From Sinobaca qinghaiensis (GTDB lineage: Bacteria; Bacillota; Bacilli; Bacillales; Marinococcaceae), in the NCBI RefSeq assembly GCF_003610495.1, contig NZ_RAPK01000007.1, forward strand, positions 248,001 to 312,000: a stretch of DNA of 64,000 nt, given 5' to 3'. Below the pieces are notes generated by a model, which saw only the letters and a program-made list of their open reading frames with translations, was not told the origin of the DNA and searched no databases. The position numbers and the translations under genes were made by a program. Below are positions 9,013-18,522 of this stretch, piece after piece (position 1 is the first letter of the stretch; each line of letters opens with the position of its first letter).

Positions 9013-9243
9013 TTAATCCGCAATTTCCAGGCGGACATGCTGATGCTGCTGCGACGCTGCAGCATACACGACAGACCTGATCGCGGTAGCTACTTTGCCT
9101 TGCTTTCCGATAACTTTCCCCATGTCTTCTTTGTGCACAGACAGGGTGATCACTCTGGTCTCGCGCTGCTGCTCTTCGCTCACATTCACATGTTCAGGGT
9201 GGTCAACTAAAGCTCGCGCAATTGTTTCCACAAGTTCTTTCAT
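9013..9243 (-). CDS. khpA: KH-domain RNA-binding protein KhpA (YlqC)
   Basis: A 76-residue single-KH-domain protein. The GxxG loop lies in MGKVIGKQGKVATAIR, and the preceding ITLSVHKED strand is typical. In other Firmicutes KhpA forms a heterodimer with KhpB/Jag and affects cell-wall synthesis and small-RNA biology; that is family knowledge, not seen here. It lies 28 bases after rpsP, presumably on the same transcript. Confidence 0.93.
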   Translation of the reverse strand: MKELVETIARALVDHPEHVNVSEEQQRETRVITLSVHKEDMGKVIGKQGKVATAIRSVVYAAASQQHQHVRLEIAD

Positions 9244-9271
9244 CCTGTTACCGCCTTTCTATCTTCATAAA

Positions 9272-9556
9272 CTATTTAGCTTTTTTTGCTTCGCTTTTTG
9301 CTTCATGAAGCTTTTGCATAAGGCCTTCACGGGAGAACAAGTTTCTTACTGTGTCGGAAGGTTTTGCACCATCCTGCATCCATGCAAGAGCTTTGTCTTC
9401 GTCAAGCTTTACAGCTGCCGGCTTTTCCAAAGGATTGTACGTTCCGATTTCTTCAATAAAACGTCCATCACGAGGAGCGCGGGAATCCGCCACTACTACA
9501 CGGTAAAAAGGTCTCTTTTTTGAACCCATTCTTTTAAGTCTGATTTTAACTGCCAT
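9272..9556 (-). CDS. rpsP: Small ribosomal subunit protein bS16
   Basis: 30S structural protein. The 94-residue product starts [18 protein letters not shown], the diagnostic bS16 N-terminus, and continues with IGTYNPL. AGGAGGTG precedes the ATG. It has its own promoter in the gap after ffh and is followed by khpA. Confidence 0.97.
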   Translation of the reverse strand: MAVKIRLKRMGSKKRPFYRVVVADSRAPRDGRFIEEIGTYNPLEKPAAVKLDEDKALAWMQDGAKPSDTVRNLFSREGLMQKLHEAKSEAKKAK

Positions 9557-9594
9557 ATATAGGCACCTCCTAGATTATTTTCGCACATTTGCTT

Positions 9595-9623
9595 ATTATA
9601 ATAAAAAATTGTAACGCTGTAAA
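9595..9623 (-). promoter_or_regulatory. Sigma-A-type promoter of rpsP-khpA
   Basis: Minus strand TTTACA (9618-9623), 17-base spacer, perfect TATAAT (9595-9600), about 40 bases before the rpsP start. Confidence 0.75.
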
Positions 9624-9639
9624 GGGGTTTTCCTTTTCA

Positions 9640-10989
9640 CTACATAAATGGGAAGGACATATTGCCTTTTCCCTTTTTCTTTCCTTTACTCATAGAGCTC
9701 ATCTGCTTCATCATCTTCTTCATATCTTCGAACTGTTTGAGCAGACGGTTCACGTCCTGAATAGTCGTTCCGCTGCCTTTGGCAATCCGACGTTTCCGGC
9801 TTGCATTAATAATAGCCGGCTCCGATTTTTCCTTTTTGGTCATCGAGCGGACGATTGCTTCGACACGGCCGATCTGGCTTTCATCCACCTGGGCGTTTTT
9901 CAGGCCTTTCATTTTTCCGGCACCTGGAATCATGTTTAATAATTCATCCAACGGTCCCATGCCTCTGACCTGCTCTAGCTGTTCAAGGAAATCATCAAAC
10001 GTCAGGTCTGCTGTACGCATCTTCCGTTCCATTTCTTTGGCTTTTTCTTCGTCTACCGAGAATTCTGCTTTTTCAATGAGGGACAATACGTCTCCCATCC
10101 CGAGAATCCGGGAAGCCATCCGCTCGGGGTGAAATACTTCAAGCGCATCAATTTTCTCTCCGGTACCGGCAAACTTAATCGGTTTATCGGTAACAGCCTT
10201 AACTGATATCGCTGCACCGCCCCTAGTATCGCCGTCCAGTTTCGTTAAGACCACTCCCGTGATGCCCAGCTGTTCATTGAAGCTTTCCGCCACATTGACC
10301 GCATCCTGACCGGTCATTGCATCGACAACGAGAAGAATTTCATCTGGATTGACTGCTTCTTTGATGTTCACAAGCTCATCCATCAACGTTTCATCCAAAT
10401 GCAGACGGCCGGCAGTATCAATCAGCACATAGTCCTGATGATCTTCTTTTGCCTGCTCCACGGACCTGGTCGCAATTTCCACCGGGCTTACCTGATCTCC
10501 CATGGAAAACACCGGCATGCTGAGCTCTGTTCCGAGCGTTTCAAGCTGTTTGATAGCGGCCGGACGATAGACGTCGGCTGCAGCCATCAACGGCTTGCGG
10601 TTATTTTTTTTGCGCAGAAACTGGGCAAGCTTTGCGGTTGTTGTTGTCTTACCTGCCCCCTGCAGACCGACCATCATAACCACAGTCGGCGATTTGGAGG
10701 AAACCGCAATTTTGCTCTGCTCTTTTCCCATCAGGTTGGTCAGCTCTTCGTTAACCACTTTAATAACCTGCTGTCCGGGCGTCAGGCTTTTCATTACTTC
10801 CTGGCCTGTGGCCCGCTCTTTAACATCATTAACAAACTTTTTTACGACTTTAAAGTTTACGTCGGCTTCAAGCAGGGCGAGCCTCACCTCACGCATCATT
10901 TCTTTTACATCTGCTTCGGTAACGACGCCGCGGCTTTTAATTTTGTCAAAGGTCCCCTGGAGTCGTTCAGCTAATCCTTCAAATGCCAT
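9640..10989 (-). CDS. ffh: Signal recognition particle protein Ffh
   Basis: The SRP54 GTPase that recognises signal sequences on nascent chains and docks with FtsY at the membrane. The product is 449 residues: N-domain helices (1-90), G-domain with GLQGAGKTT (108-116), DTAGRLHLD and TKLDGD, then the Met-rich M domain that binds 4.5S RNA and signal peptides, ending [19 protein letters not shown]. It overlaps the end of ylxM by 19 bases, with GAGGGGGG as ribosome site. Confidence 0.97.
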   Translation of the reverse strand: MAFEGLAERLQGTFDKIKSRGVVTEADVKEMMREVRLALLEADVNFKVVKKFVNDVKERATGQEVMKSLTPGQQVIKVVNEELTNLMGKEQSKIAVSSKSPTVVMMVGLQGAGKTTTTAKLAQFLRKKNNRKPLMAAADVYRPAAIKQLETLGTELSMPVFSMGDQVSPVEIATRSVEQAKEDHQDYVLIDTAGRLHLDETLMDELVNIKEAVNPDEILLVVDAMTGQDAVNVAESFNEQLGITGVVLTKLDGDTRGGAAISVKAVTDKPIKFAGTGEKIDALEVFHPERMASRILGMGDVLSLIEKAEFSVDEEKAKEMERKMRTADLTFDDFLEQLEQVRGMGPLDELLNMIPGAGKMKGLKNAQVDESQIGRVEAIVRSMTKKEKSEPAIINASRKRRIAKGSGTTIQDVNRLLKQFEDMKKMMKQMSSMSKGKKKGKGNMSFPFM

Positions 10990-11315
10990 TCGCTTATTCC
11001 CCCCTCTTCCATCGTTTCCAGCTGTTCTACATACCGCAGGACATGGGCGCTGTCTGTTTTGATCTTTTCATACAGTTCAGATCTTGCTATATACTTACTG
11101 TATAATCCAAGTTTCTGTTCGTATTCTTCGAGCATCGCCTCTGTGCGTTTAATATTATCAAAAACAGCCTGTCGGCTTACATTAAACCATTCTGCAATTT
11201 CGCCAAGCGAGTAGTCATCTAAAAAGTAAAGTTCTACATATTTTTGTTGTTTATCTGTTAAAAGAAGCTGGTAAAAATCAAACAGGGCATTAATGCGGAC
11301 TGTTTTTTCTAACAT
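10971..11315 (-). CDS. ylxM: YlxM family helix-turn-helix protein (SRP-associated)
   Basis: A 114-residue protein with a sigma-factor-like helix-turn-helix ([20 protein letters not shown]). The start at 11315 ([15 protein letters not shown]) fits the family and has GGTGGAG upstream; the frame runs seven codons further. YlxM always neighbours ffh in Firmicutes, and the streptococcal homologue modulates SRP GTPase activity (literature knowledge). Its 3' end overlaps ffh, indicating coupled expression. Confidence 0.92.
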   Translation of the reverse strand: MLEKTVRINALFDFYQLLLTDKQQKYVELYFLDDYSLGEIAEWFNVSRQAVFDNIKRTEAMLEEYEQKLGLYSKYIARSELYEKIKTDSAHVLRYVEQLETMEEGGISEWHLKD

Positions 11316-11378
11316 GGTCTCCACCTTCTTCTGCAAAATATCTATTACCTTATGCTTTTGGATGGAAAGGACGATTTT

Positions 11379-11407
11379 ATTTTAACGTATCGTAGTTTTT
11401 CCGTCAA
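11379..11407 (-). promoter_or_regulatory. Sigma-A-type promoter of ylxM-ffh
   Basis: Minus strand TTGACG (11402-11407), 17-base spacer, TAAAAT (11379-11384), in the gap after ftsY. Confidence 0.75.
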
Positions 11408-11424
11408 GTTAATAACTTAACAGC

Positions 11425-12402
11425 TTACGCTTCCACAAGTTCTTTGAATAGACCGTAAACGAACTGTTCGGCGTCAAATGGCTGCAGATCCTCGACTTTT
11501 TCACCCAGTCCGATCAGTTTCACCGGTACATCAAGTTCGTTTCTAATAGCGAGCACGATCCCGCCCTTCGCCGTACCATCAAGTTTCGTGAGGACAATAC
11601 CGCTTATATTCGTTACCTGTTTAAACGTTTTTGCCTGGCTGAGCGCGTTCTGGCCTGTTGTGGCATCGAGTACGAGAAGCACTTCATGCGGAGCATCGGG
11701 AATTTCTTTGCTGATAACACGCTTTACTTTTTCAAGCTCATTCATTAAATTCACTTTGTTCTGCAGCCGGCCGGCCGTATCACAGAGCAGAATATCCGCT
11801 TTTCTCGAACGGGCTGACTGGATGGCATCATACATCACCGCCGCGGGATCTGATCCTGCCTGCTGCTTAATCACATCGACGCCTACCCGCTCTCCCCACA
11901 CTTCGAGCTGTTCAATTGCTCCGGCACGGAACGTGTCACCTGCAGCAAGCATGACCTTTTTTCCTTCCTGCTTAAAAGAATGGGCAACTTTTCCAATGGT
12001 TGTTGTTTTGCCTACACCGTTAACACCTACGAATAAAAAGACAGTAAGCCCATCCTTTTGAACGTTAAGCCGGGTATCGTCCTCCCGCTTCTCCAGCTTT
12101 GCGGCCAGTTTTTCGCTGATAACCGGAGCCAGCTTTCTCGTATCCGTAATGTTTTGAATGCGGGCTTCATGTTCGAGCTCTTCCACCAGCTCCATTACCG
12201 TCGTCACCCCTACGTCGGCTCCGATCAGAATTTCTTCCAGTTCTTCAAAAAAGTCTTCATCTACTGTCCGGTACTGCGCGAACAGCTCATTCATTCGGCC
12301 GGTGAAATTATCTCTTGTTTTGGAGAGGCCGTCTTTAAATTTGGAGGTCACGCCATCTGATTGATTGGAAAATTTATTTTTTAATTTATCAAAAAAGCTC
12401 AT
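11425..12402 (-). CDS. ftsY: SRP receptor FtsY
   Basis: Membrane-associated GTPase receptor for the Ffh-ribosome complex. The 325-residue protein lacks the long acidic A-domain of E. coli and has an N-terminal basic stretch (KLKNKFSNQ), the NG-domain P-loop GVNGVGKTT (126-134), DTAGRLQNK and TKLDGTAKGG. AGGAGG precedes the ATG. It lies 20 bases after smc, as in B. subtilis. Confidence 0.97.
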   Translation of the reverse strand: MSFFDKLKNKFSNQSDGVTSKFKDGLSKTRDNFTGRMNELFAQYRTVDEDFFEELEEILIGADVGVTTVMELVEELEHEARIQNITDTRKLAPVISEKLAAKLEKREDDTRLNVQKDGLTVFLFVGVNGVGKTTTIGKVAHSFKQEGKKVMLAAGDTFRAGAIEQLEVWGERVGVDVIKQQAGSDPAAVMYDAIQSARSRKADILLCDTAGRLQNKVNLMNELEKVKRVISKEIPDAPHEVLLVLDATTGQNALSQAKTFKQVTNISGIVLTKLDGTAKGGIVLAIRNELDVPVKLIGLGEKVEDLQPFDAEQFVYGLFKELVEA

Positions 12403-12422
12403 CGTCTTCCTCCTCGATTTTC

Positions 12423-15400
12423 TTATACAGTTGCTTTCATTGCTTCTTCAAGCCGCACGGAAACCATTCGTGAAACGCCGGATTCCTGCATCGTTACCCC
12501 GTACAGCACATCCGCTTCCTCCATCGTGCCTTTGCGGTGGCTGATCACAATAAACTGGGTAGTTTCGCTGAAGGTCCGGAGATATCTGGCGAACCTGGTT
12601 ACGTTGGCTTCATCGAGTGCCGCCTCTACTTCATCGAGCACGCAGAAGGGCGCCGGCTTTACCTTTACGATGGCAAACAAAAGCGCAATGGCCGTCAGAG
12701 CCTTTTCGCCTCCGGACAATAAAGATAAATGCTGTCTCTTTTTCCCAGGAGGACGGGCCATAATGTCCACTCCCGTTGTCAGCAGATCATCCGGATTGGT
12801 CAGGTACAGATCAGCTTCCCCGCCTCCGAATAACTCCGCGTATATCTGCTGGAATTCTTTTTTTATAGCCGTAAAAGATTCGTTGAATCGGCGGGTTACC
12901 TCCTCATCCATTTCCGCCATCACTTCATCCAGCGATTCTTTTGCTCCGGTCAGATCCTGCTTTTGACCGGACAGGAAGGTGAACCGCTCGTGTACCCTGT
13001 CATATTCTTCCACTGCACCCAGATTCACTGTGCCCAGCTCGGAAATGTCCAGCTTCAGCAGATGGATCCTATCGCGGACTGCTTCCGGATCGTCTTCTAA
13101 TGTATACGTCTCTTTCGCCCGTTCAAAGCTCATGGACAAATGATCCTGTATAAACTGCAGTCTCGTTTCCAGCTCTGCATCAAGACGATTCATCTGCACT
13201 TTTGCTTCATGGTGGCTGTTTTGTTCCTGGGTCTGCTTTTTTTGCAGCCTCATCTGTGTTTGTTCCATTTCTTCATTTTTTTCTGTTTTTTGCTGCTGAT
13301 CCGTGCGCACCGTTTCTATCCTGGCGGAAAGTTCCTCTATGGCCTCTTTCACTTCATTTATGTCGGACTGAAGCTGTTTTTCCCCGCCCTGCATCGAGAC
13401 AATATCGCTTGCAAAATACTCCAGATCTTCTGAGGCACTCTGCAGTTCTGCTTTTTTCTGCTCGTGTTCTTTTTTTAGACGGGCGGCTTCTCTTTCCTGG
13501 TTGACTACAGTTTCGTGCAGCGCCGACCATTCCATTTTCAAGGCTGTTTCTTTTTCTTTCGCTTCAGTAATCAGCGCTGTTCTGGCTGTTTCTTTTTGTT
13601 CAACTGCTGAGATATCTTCATCCAGCTTTTCGATCGCCGCCTGCACGGATTCTTTATTTTCCTGAAGAAGCGCTTCTCTTTCCTGAATGCGGTTCAGTTC
13701 TGCCTGAAGTGAAAGGGCTTCTCTATCATAATGGGACAGCTTTGAAGTAACATTGTCGAGCTTTGATTTTGCTTCCTGGGCCAGTCCTCTGGCTTCTTCT
13801 GCTTTTAAGCGGGCCTGCTCCCGCCGGGATTTTGCCGCCTGCCAGGCTTCGTACTGTTTCCCGGCTTCCTGTTTGGCCTGTTCTGCTTCTGTTTCAAGCT
13901 GAATCGTCTTTTCCTGCATGTCTTTTAAAGATGCCTCAAGCTTGATTCTTTCCTGCTTTCTGCCGAGCAGTGCCGATCCCTGCCGCTGCAGGGCCCCGCC
14001 GGTCATAGAGCCGCCGGGATTTACTACGTCACCTTCGAGCGTCACTATCCGTACCCGGAACCCGGACTGTCTGGCCATTTGGTTGGCCGCTTCCAGATCT
14101 GCAGCTAAAATCACGTGACCCAGCAGGGAATGCACGATAGCATGGTATTTGTTATCTGCGGAAATATGACTGGCTGCTACTCCCTCGAAGCCCGCCATCT
14201 GTTCCAGCTGTTTTTTCGTGTTAGCCGGTACTTCTTTCCGGCGTATCGATGTTATTGGCAGAAAGGTTGCTCTGCCTTTTTTCTGCTGTTTTAAATAGGA
14301 AATTGCTCCGCGTGCGTCTGCCTCTTCTTCGACGACGATATGCTGCATCGCAGCGCCTAGGGCTGTTTCCACGGCCGTTACATATTTCTCCGGTACCGTT
14401 ATAAGTTCTGCCACGGCTCCGATAATGCCGTTGAGCTTCGTGCTTCGAGCTTTTAATATTTCTTTTACCCCTTGATTAAAACCGGAGTAGTCGGTTTCCA
14501 TTTCTTTTAAAAGCGAGAGCCTCGATTTTGCTTCATCCAAGTAGCGGTAGGCTTTGTACATTTGTTTTTCTTTTTCAGAAGCTTTCCCGCCTGCCAGACG
14601 GTTGTTTTTTTCGGCCAGTTCTTCAGCTTCTTTGCAGGCAGCATCCTCCCTGCTCCATTCGCTGCTTTCTTTCTGTTTTTCCGCAAATGCGGCTTCAGCT
14701 TCTTTACGTTCATTCAGAAAAGCTTCATTTTCCGCATCAGCGGAGCCCGCTTTACGGCGCATTCCCGTCTGTTGATCCTGAAGGTATTTTTCTTCGTTGC
14801 GGATGGCAGCCCGCGCATTGAGCTTTTCAATATAATCCGACTTCATTTCTTCAATCTGCGGCTGCAGGGAATGCATGTTTTCTGCAAGCTGCTTTTGAAT
14901 AAGCGACAGGGATTCTTTTACCTGATCCTCTTTTGTTTTCATCTGCTGGAGCTCGTCTGTTTGAGCTTCCCATTCTTTTTGGCTGAAGTCTGCCTGCACG
15001 TGCAATTGCTCGATTCTTTGCTGCAGTTCTGCTTTTTTTTCTTCAATATTTTTTTCTTTTTCCTGAAAAAGCAGGCGTCTTCCTTCTTCTTTTTCAAGCT
15101 GTTCCCGGAGCGCCATATATTTCTGCTGATTTTCTTCCAGCTCGCGGGCTTGTTTTTTTATCCTGCTCGTTAATCGTTCGCGCTCGTCCTGAAGGGATGC
15201 CCATTCTTTTTCTGTTTGTTTGTATTTTCTTTCCAGCTGTTCCGCTGTTTCGACCTGCGTTTTCCACAGAGCATGCCGTTCTTCTATTTCATATACGGTC
15301 AGGGCAGCTTCCTGTTGTTCAAGCTCTTCAGACTTTTCCAGGTATTCCTTTGCAAGCGATGCCTGTTCTTTTAACGGCTCAATCTGGCTTTCCAGTTCGT

Positions 15401-15986
15401 GCAGAATATCTTCGACCCGCTGCAGATTTTCCACGGTATCTTCTAGTTTCCGTCCGGCCTGTTGTTTTCTTTGTTTATATTTAAGCACACCGGCAGCTTC
15501 TTCAAATATGGAACGCCTGTCTTCCGGCCGGCTCGACAGTACTTCTTCCACCCGGCCCTGCCCGATAATGGAAAAAGCTTCTCTTCCCATTCCGGAGTCC
15601 ATAAACAAATCGACAATATCCCTGCGCCGGCACGGCTGCCTGTTTATTAAGTATTCACTTTCCCCGGAACGATACAGCTTGCGTGTTACGCTTATTTCGC
15701 TCCACTCCATGCCGAGCTCTTCCTGTTCATTATTCAGGACCAGCGTTACTTCCGCCATGTTCAACGGCGCCCTTGTATCACTGCCTGCAAAAATGACGTC
15801 TTCCATTTTTGAACCGCGCAGGGAACGGGGCGACTGTTCGCCGAGCACCCAGCGTATTCCATCTGCGATATTGCTTTTTCCACTGCCGTTGGGACCAACG
15901 ACGGTTGTCATTCCCGGTGTAAATTCTATGTCCATCTCTTCAGCAAAGGATTTAAATCCTTGAATTTCCAATCGTTTGAGGAACAT
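12423..15986 (-). CDS. smc: Chromosome partition protein Smc
   Basis: The condensin ATPase that compacts and segregates the chromosome with ScpA/ScpB. The 1187-residue product has the N-terminal Walker A GPNGSGKSN, two long coiled coils (very high Glu/Gln/Lys) flanking a globular hinge around residues 510-680 (LNGIIGAVAEL, GGSMTGGALQ), and the C-terminal ABC signature LLSGGEK (from 1089) and Walker B FCVLDEVEAA with Asp1118-Glu1119. Ribosome site GAGGGGG. First gene of smc-ftsY; rnc, which precedes it in B. subtilis, is separated here by a plus-strand gene. Confidence 0.98.
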   Translation of the reverse strand: MFLKRLEIQGFKSFAEEMDIEFTPGMTTVVGPNGSGKSNIADGIRWVLGEQSPRSLRGSKMEDVIFAGSDTRAPLNMAEVTLVLNNEQEELGMEWSEISVTRKLYRSGESEYLINRQPCRRRDIVDLFMDSGMGREAFSIIGQGRVEEVLSSRPEDRRSIFEEAAGVLKYKQRKQQAGRKLEDTVENLQRVEDILHELESQIEPLKEQASLAKEYLEKSEELEQQEAALTVYEIEERHALWKTQVETAEQLERKYKQTEKEWASLQDERERLTSRIKKQARELEENQQKYMALREQLEKEEGRRLLFQEKEKNIEEKKAELQQRIEQLHVQADFSQKEWEAQTDELQQMKTKEDQVKESLSLIQKQLAENMHSLQPQIEEMKSDYIEKLNARAAIRNEEKYLQDQQTGMRRKAGSADAENEAFLNERKEAEAAFAEKQKESSEWSREDAACKEAEELAEKNNRLAGGKASEKEKQMYKAYRYLDEAKSRLSLLKEMETDYSGFNQGVKEILKARSTKLNGIIGAVAELITVPEKYVTAVETALGAAMQHIVVEEEADARGAISYLKQQKKGRATFLPITSIRRKEVPANTKKQLEQMAGFEGVAASHISADNKYHAIVHSLLGHVILAADLEAANQMARQSGFRVRIVTLEGDVVNPGGSMTGGALQRQGSALLGRKQERIKLEASLKDMQEKTIQLETEAEQAKQEAGKQYEAWQAAKSRREQARLKAEEARGLAQEAKSKLDNVTSKLSHYDREALSLQAELNRIQEREALLQENKESVQAAIEKLDEDISAVEQKETARTALITEAKEKETALKMEWSALHETVVNQEREAARLKKEHEQKKAELQSASEDLEYFASDIVSMQGGEKQLQSDINEVKEAIEELSARIETVRTDQQQKTEKNEEMEQTQMRLQKKQTQEQNSHHEAKVQMNRLDAELETRLQFIQDHLSMSFERAKETYTLEDDPEAVRDRIHLLKLDISELGTVNLGAVEEYDRVHERFTFLSGQKQDLTGAKESLDEVMAEMDEEVTRRFNESFTAIKKEFQQIYAELFGGGEADLYLTNPDDLLTTGVDIMARPPGKKRQHLSLLSGGEKALTAIALLFAIVKVKPAPFCVLDEVEAALDEANVTRFARYLRTFSETTQFIVISHRKGTMEEADVLYGVTMQESGVSRMVSVRLEEAMKATV

Positions 15987-16131
15987 CCAATTCCCCCTCT
16001 ATCATTTCGTATTTTATTTCAGCCGGCATGTGCTGGACGGCTTGTCCAGGTTCTGCGCTGATATTTCACTGCAACACTTTATTTTATCATATTCCTTCAG
16101 GGTTCAGAAGCATTCATCCTGTAATTTACCT

Positions 16132-16160
16132 TTGCTCTTTTCATGAAAAACCCCTACAAT
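16132..16160 (+). promoter_or_regulatory. Sigma-A-type promoter of the DUF1128 gene
   Basis: Plus strand TTGCTC (16132-16137), 17-base spacer, TACAAT (16155-16160), 32 bases before the GTG start. The opposite strand of the same gap must carry the smc promoter, for which I see only a TAAAAT near 16080 with no convincing -35. Confidence 0.55.
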
Positions 16161-16192
16161 AAATAATTATCGGATAATCTGGAGGAGATAGC

Positions 16193-16420
16193 GTGAGTTT
16201 ACAGGAACCAACGACAGAAAATGTTCATGAAATGATGGACGTTATGAGAATAAAGCTTCAAATTGTAAACCCGGCAGCACTTGATGCTGAAAACTTTGAC
16301 CTGAACCGTTACGATGAGATCAAAGAATTATACGATATGGTGAGCAGTAAAGATAAGTTCAGCGTAAGCGAAATGGACGCTATCGTATCCGAGCTCGGAA
16401 AACTGACCAAAGGCAGATAA
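16193..16420 (+). CDS. yfkK: DUF1128 family protein (YfkK-like)
   Basis: A 75-residue protein with a GTG start, strong site GGAGGAGA upstream. It matches the DUF1128/YfkK pattern: a helix with IKLQIVNP-like sequence, ENFDLNRYDEIKELYDMV, then FSVSEMDAIVSELGKL. The function is unknown. The gene stands alone on the plus strand between smc and rnc, a place it does not occupy in B. subtilis, and is closed by a strong terminator shared with rnc. Confidence 0.8.
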   Translation: MSLQEPTTENVHEMMDVMRIKLQIVNPAALDAENFDLNRYDEIKELYDMVSSKDKFSVSEMDAIVSELGKLTKGR

Positions 16421-16433
16421 GCTGCCAGAATAG

Positions 16434-16476
16434 AAGACCGCTACTCTTTCCCGGGAAAGAGTAGCGGTCTTTTTTT
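16434..16476. terminator. Bidirectional terminator between yfkK and rnc
   Basis: A perfect 19-bp inverted repeat (16434-16452 with 16453-16471), effectively loop-less at CCCGGG, with a run of T on the plus side. It ends yfkK and, being symmetric, may also end the convergent rnc transcript. Confidence 0.88.
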
Positions 16477-17278
16477 ACTTGGGGCCGCTGCTGCGGTTCT
16501 GTTCTAAATATTTCAAGGCGTTTTCAGCCGCCTGCTGTTCTGCTTCTTTTTTAGATCGTCCGGTGCCTTCCCCGAGTACCGTATCATCAAGTTTAAGCAC
16601 AGCAGAGAACTCCCGGCTGTGGGCAGGTCCTCTTTCATCCTGAATTTCATACAGGAGCGTTCCGCCATTTTCTTTTTGAATCGTTTCCTGAAGCTGGCTT
16701 TTGAAATCCATCATATGCGAAAAAGCACCGTTTTTCAGCTTTGTAAACATGGACTCATTTAAAAACAACTGAGCCTGTTCCATTCCCTGATCGAGATACA
16801 AAGCTCCGAGAAATGATTCGTATACATCAGCAAGCAGCGCCGGGCGGAGTCTTCCCCCCGTCATTTCTTCTCCTTTTCCGATGAATACAAGCTCACCAAA
16901 TCCTTGTTCCTTTGCAAGCTTTGATAAGGAAGGTTCGCATACAGCTGCCGCACGGAGCTTTGTCATTTCCCCCTCGCTCATATCCGGGAAATGAGTATAT
17001 AAATAGCGGGAAACAGCCAGTTCGACTACTGCATCTCCTAGAAACTCCAGTCTTTCATTATCCTGCACAGACCGGATCCGATGCTCATTCACATAGGATG
17101 AATGCGTAAAAGCCTGTAATAGTAAATGTTCTGCCTGAAAAGTAAATCCGAGCTGCGCCATTTTGTCTTTGATACGCTGCTTTTGTTCAGGAGGAAACAC
17201 CATTTTTGCCCGCGTTTTTTTTCTTTTTTTCGATACCGGCGGTTTTTGGCCTGATGAATGTGACATATCTTTTGGCAT
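16475..17278 (-). CDS. rnc: Ribonuclease III
   Basis: Double-strand-specific endonuclease for rRNA and mRNA processing. The 267-residue product has a Lys-rich N-terminal extension, the catalytic signature [10 protein letters not shown] (75-84), and a C-terminal dsRNA-binding domain ending [10 protein letters not shown]. The start is GTG at 17281 or ATG at 17278; ATG is chosen because it lies 8 bases from AGGAG. It is convergent with yfkK. Confidence 0.96.
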   Translation of the reverse strand: MPKDMSHSSGQKPPVSKKRKKTRAKMVFPPEQKQRIKDKMAQLGFTFQAEHLLLQAFTHSSYVNEHRIRSVQDNERLEFLGDAVVELAVSRYLYTHFPDMSEGEMTKLRAAAVCEPSLSKLAKEQGFGELVFIGKGEEMTGGRLRPALLADVYESFLGALYLDQGMEQAQLFLNESMFTKLKNGAFSHMMDFKSQLQETIQKENGGTLLYEIQDERGPAHSREFSAVLKLDDTVLGEGTGRSKKEAEQQAAENALKYLEQNRSSGPK

Positions 17279-17360
17279 CACTCTTTCTCCTCTTTAAAAC
17301 ATCAGCGCCTGATTGGCAGCTGTGTTTTTCTTTTCATTTTCTACAGGCTTATATAGAAAC

Positions 17361-17386
17361 AGCCAAGTTCATTATAGAACTTGGCT
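17361..17386 (-). terminator. Hairpin after acpP
   Basis: A 10-bp perfect stem (17361-17370 with 17377-17386) with a 6-base loop in the 166-base gap between acpP and rnc. The downstream minus-strand sequence is only moderately T-rich, so termination may be partial. The rest of the gap shows nothing clear. Confidence 0.5.
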
Positions 17387-17444
17387 TATTCATATACAGC
17401 ATATCAAATACTCTTTATTAAAAGAAGTAATAATAACCAGGGTA

Positions 17445-17678
17445 TTATTGCTGAGCCTGTATGTAATCTACTACATCAGCCACAGTAACAATCTTTTCTG
17501 CGTCTTCATCAGAAATTTCCAGGTCAAACTCATCTTCAAGCTCCATTACAAGCTCGACGACGTCCAATGAGTCAGCGCCCAGATCTTCTTTGAATCTAGC
17601 TTCTCTGGTTACTTCTGTTTCCTCTACACCGAGGCGTTCCACTACAATACCTTTTACGCGTTCTTCCACATCTGCCAT
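17445..17678 (-). CDS. acpP: Acyl carrier protein
   Basis: Carries growing acyl chains on 4'-phosphopantetheine during fatty acid synthesis. The ATG at 17678 (GAGGAGGTG upstream) gives the standard 77 residues, strongly acidic, with the attachment site Ser37 in GADSLD. It follows fabG in the FapR-controlled gene cluster but has its own probable promoter. Confidence 0.97.
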   Translation of the reverse strand: MADVEERVKGIVVERLGVEETEVTREARFKEDLGADSLDVVELVMELEDEFDLEISDEDAEKIVTVADVVDYIQAQQ

Positions 17679-17724
17679 GCTTTTCACCTCCTCGAGAGAA
17701 TATATCATTCTCACACTATTAGAC

Positions 17725-17730
17725 ATTATA
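17725..17730 (-). promoter_or_regulatory. Candidate -10 box for acpP
   Basis: A perfect TATAAT on the minus strand about 47 bases before the acpP start. No good -35 is visible at 16-18 bases (TGGTTT-like only). Confidence 0.4.
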
Positions 17731-17781
17731 GAAGATGTACCCTGAAAAAACCACCCTTTTTCTACAAGGCACCTAGAAACC

Positions 17782-18522
17782 CTACATCACCATACCGCCG
17801 TCTACGTTAATTGTCTGTCCCGTAATGTAGCCTGCGCTGCTTGACGCAAGAAAAGTTACAGCATGTGCCACATCGTCCGGTTTTCCGAGGTGGGAAGCCG
17901 GTATTTGTGAAAGCACGGCGTCCCGGGCTTCTTCCGACATCTGTTCGGTCATATCCGTAGCAATAAATCCGGGTGCTACAGCATTCACCTGAATATTACG
18001 GGAAGCAAACTCTTTGGCCATCGTTTTTGTTAATCCGATCACGCCCGCTTTGGCAGCCGTATAGTTTGCCTGTCCCGGATTTCCTGTCAGTCCGACCACC
18101 GAGGCAATATTAATGATTTTTCCGCTGCGCTGCTTGGACATCGTGCGGGCCGCTGCTTTGGAACAGAAGAACACGCCTTTGAGGTTAATGTTCATAACGT
18201 CGTCCCAATCGTCCTCTTTCATCCGCATCATAAGGTTGTCTCTCGTAATACCTGCATTATTTACAAGAATATCGAGTCCTCCAAAGGCGGAAGTAACTTC
18301 CTTAAGCATTGTTTTTACTTCTTCTTCTTTTGAAATATCTGCTTTCCAGGTGAAAGCTTCCACGTCATATTTGCGGCACGAATTCGCCACTTCTTCTGCT
18401 TTTTCCCTGTTACCTGAATAGTTTACAGCTACGTTGACTCCCTGCTTTGCAAGTTCAACCGCAATAGCTTTTCCAATTCCTCTGGATCCTCCGGTTACGA
18501 GGGCGGACTGGCCTTTTAGCAT
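17782..18522 (-). CDS. fabG: 3-oxoacyl-[ACP] reductase FabG
   Basis: NADPH-dependent reduction of 3-oxoacyl-ACP. A 246-residue short-chain dehydrogenase with TGGSRGIG (10-17), NNAG (88-91) and the catalytic Ser141, Tyr154 and Lys158. The ATG at 18522 overlaps the fabD stop by one base (TAATG), with GGGAGAGG upstream; the six-codon longer frame is discarded. Confidence 0.97.
   Translation of the reverse strand: MLKGQSALVTGGSRGIGKAIAVELAKQGVNVAVNYSGNREKAEEVANSCRKYDVEAFTWKADISKEEEVKTMLKEVTSAFGGLDILVNNAGITRDNLMMRMKEDDWDDVMNINLKGVFFCSKAAARTMSKQRSGKIINIASVVGLTGNPGQANYTAAKAGVIGLTKTMAKEFASRNIQVNAVAPGFIATDMTEQMSEEARDAVLSQIPASHLGKPDDVAHAVTFLASSSAGYITGQTINVDGGMVM

Noticed and set aside
10399-10974. 191-codon plus-strand ORF
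   Set aside because: Antisense to ffh, no ribosome site, no family resemblance.
15220-15963. 247-codon plus-strand ORF rich in Ser and Cys
   Set aside because: Antisense to smc; composition reflects the reverse complement of Glu/Lys-rich coding.
16033-16049. Hairpin CTGGAC/GTCCAG in the smc leader
   Set aside because: Six base pairs without T-run or conserved context; not enough to call a regulator or terminator.
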